In this document: piece by piece, positions 5,057 to 5,577 of the stretch | How the letters are laid out: every line of letters begins with the position of its first letter | Position numbering within the stretch: the stretch's first letter is position 1 | DNA from: an uncultured Oscillospiraceae bacterium | GTDB taxonomy: Bacteria > Bacillota > Clostridia > Oscillospirales > Ruminococcaceae | Reading direction: 5' to 3' | DNA: 5,577 nt | NCBI GenBank assembly: GCA_910587465.1 | Contig: CAJUMS010000133.1 | Location: forward strand, 1 to 5,577 | Made by a program: the position numbers and the translations under genes | Notes under the pieces: model-generated | Told to the model about the DNA's origin: nothing | Database searches by the model: none | The model's input: the letters and a program-made list of their open reading frames with translations, nothing else

Positions 5057-5577
5057 ATGAACACAACACAAATCTTTCTGCTCTGCATATGCGGAGCATT
5101 TTTCCTTATAGTCGCGCTGATCGCGGCTATCGGCGACCGCTATTCCCTCAAGGGAATTCCCAACAAGCCTGTTGGCAACGGACAACACGGTACGGCACGA
5201 TTTGCAACCAAAGGGGAAGTTATCAGAACATACAAGCAGATACCTTACACACCAAAAACATGGCGCAACGGAGAGCAGCTCCCGAACGTAGACGGTCTGA
5301 TCGTCGGCTGTCATGAAACGGCAGGTGGTATGACCGCGCTTGTTGATGACGCGGATATCCACACGCTGATGATTGGCACATCTGGTGTCGGTAAAACTGC
5401 AAATTTCTTATACCCAAACATTGAATATTGCTGTGCAGCGGGAATGTCGTTCGCCACGACCGACTCGAAAGGGGATCTCTTCAGAAATACTGCAACCATT
5501 GCCGAGAAATATTACGGATACAAGATTTCGGTTATTGATCTCCGCAACCCTACCCGCAGCAGCGGCTACAATATGCT
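5057..5577 (+). CDS. VirD4/TraG-type coupling protein, N-terminal part
   Basis: An open frame runs from the ATG at 5057 (GGAGG at 5048-5052) off the end of the window, giving the first 173 residues plus two bases. Residues about 5-25 (QIFLLCICGAFFLIVALIAAI) form one membrane segment. GNGQHGTARFAT (40-51) is the stretch that commonly precedes the ATPase domain. The Walker A motif is GTSGVGKT (107-114), and TTDSKGDLF (134-142) is the strand after it, typical of VirD4/TraG. These inner-membrane ATPases recruit the relaxase-DNA complex to the type IV secretion channel. The gene lies 12 bases after the primase-like gene, so co-transcription is likely. The Walker B motif and C-terminus are outside the window. 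It appears intact as far as it can be read; the truncation is only the window edge. Confidence 0.92.
   Translation, partial: MNTTQIFLLCICGAFFLIVALIAAIGDRYSLKGIPNKPVGNGQHGTARFATKGEVIRTYKQIPYTPKTWRNGEQLPNVDGLIVGCHETAGGMTALVDDADIHTLMIGTSGVGKTANFLYPNIEYCCAAGMSFATTDSKGDLFRNTATIAEKYYGYKISVIDLRNPTRSSGYNM

Noticed and set aside
5223..5499. Antisense open frames over the VirD4 gene
   Set aside because: The + strand frame from 5057 carries a membrane segment, Walker A and TTDSKGD, and runs off the window. The antisense frames have no motifs.

Overview
The window looks like the DNA-processing (relaxosome) end of an integrative and conjugative element, or a related mobilisable element, from a gut-type low-to-mid GC Firmicute. 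Clostridia of the Oscillospiraceae/Ruminococcaceae or Lachnospiraceae kind fit best. This rests on strong AGGAGG-type ribosome binding sites, on the gene families (a DUF6103-like protein, a MobP3-type relaxase, a DUF3991/TOPRIM protein, a VirD4-like coupling protein), and on their order, which is common in conjugative elements of those bacteria. Families were assigned by reading the proteins, without a database search. No integrase, resistance gene or element end is present, so the element itself cannot be named.

Layout, left to right, all genes on the + strand: the tail of an unrecognised gene (1-117); a 75-residue DUF6103-like small protein (131-358); a GC-rich non-coding stretch (359-713). 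Positions 424-609 of that stretch hold six successive inverted repeats and an IncP-like CCCTG^C nick motif, the best candidate for the origin of transfer (oriT). It is followed by three copies of TGATTAAA leading into a ribbon-helix-helix accessory gene (714-1124). Two bases after its stop comes a 700-residue MobP3-type relaxase with a Sel1-repeat tail (1127-3229). A small winged-helix HTH gene follows (3240-3503), whose 3' end appears to double as an intrinsic terminator. A 131-base gap (3504-3634) carries two more dyads. Then come a DUF3991/TOPRIM primase-like gene (3635-5044) and the first 173 codons of a VirD4/TraG coupling protein (5057 to the window end).

Working model (inference): the RHH protein binds near oriT and perhaps represses its own gene. 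With the relaxase it nicks oriT, the relaxase stays on the 5' end, and the VirD4 ATPase delivers the complex to the secretion channel. The TOPRIM protein may prime or process the transferred strand. The terminator and dyads around the HTH gene suggest that the relaxosome genes (714-3503) and the primase/coupling-protein genes (3635 onward) can be controlled separately.

The gene set is recognisable rather than unprecedented. The parts most worth a second look are the compact oriT with its nick candidate, the repeated operator-like octamer, the duplicated Tyr motif and the 118-residue super-repeat in the relaxase, and the competing RNA structures around the HTH gene.
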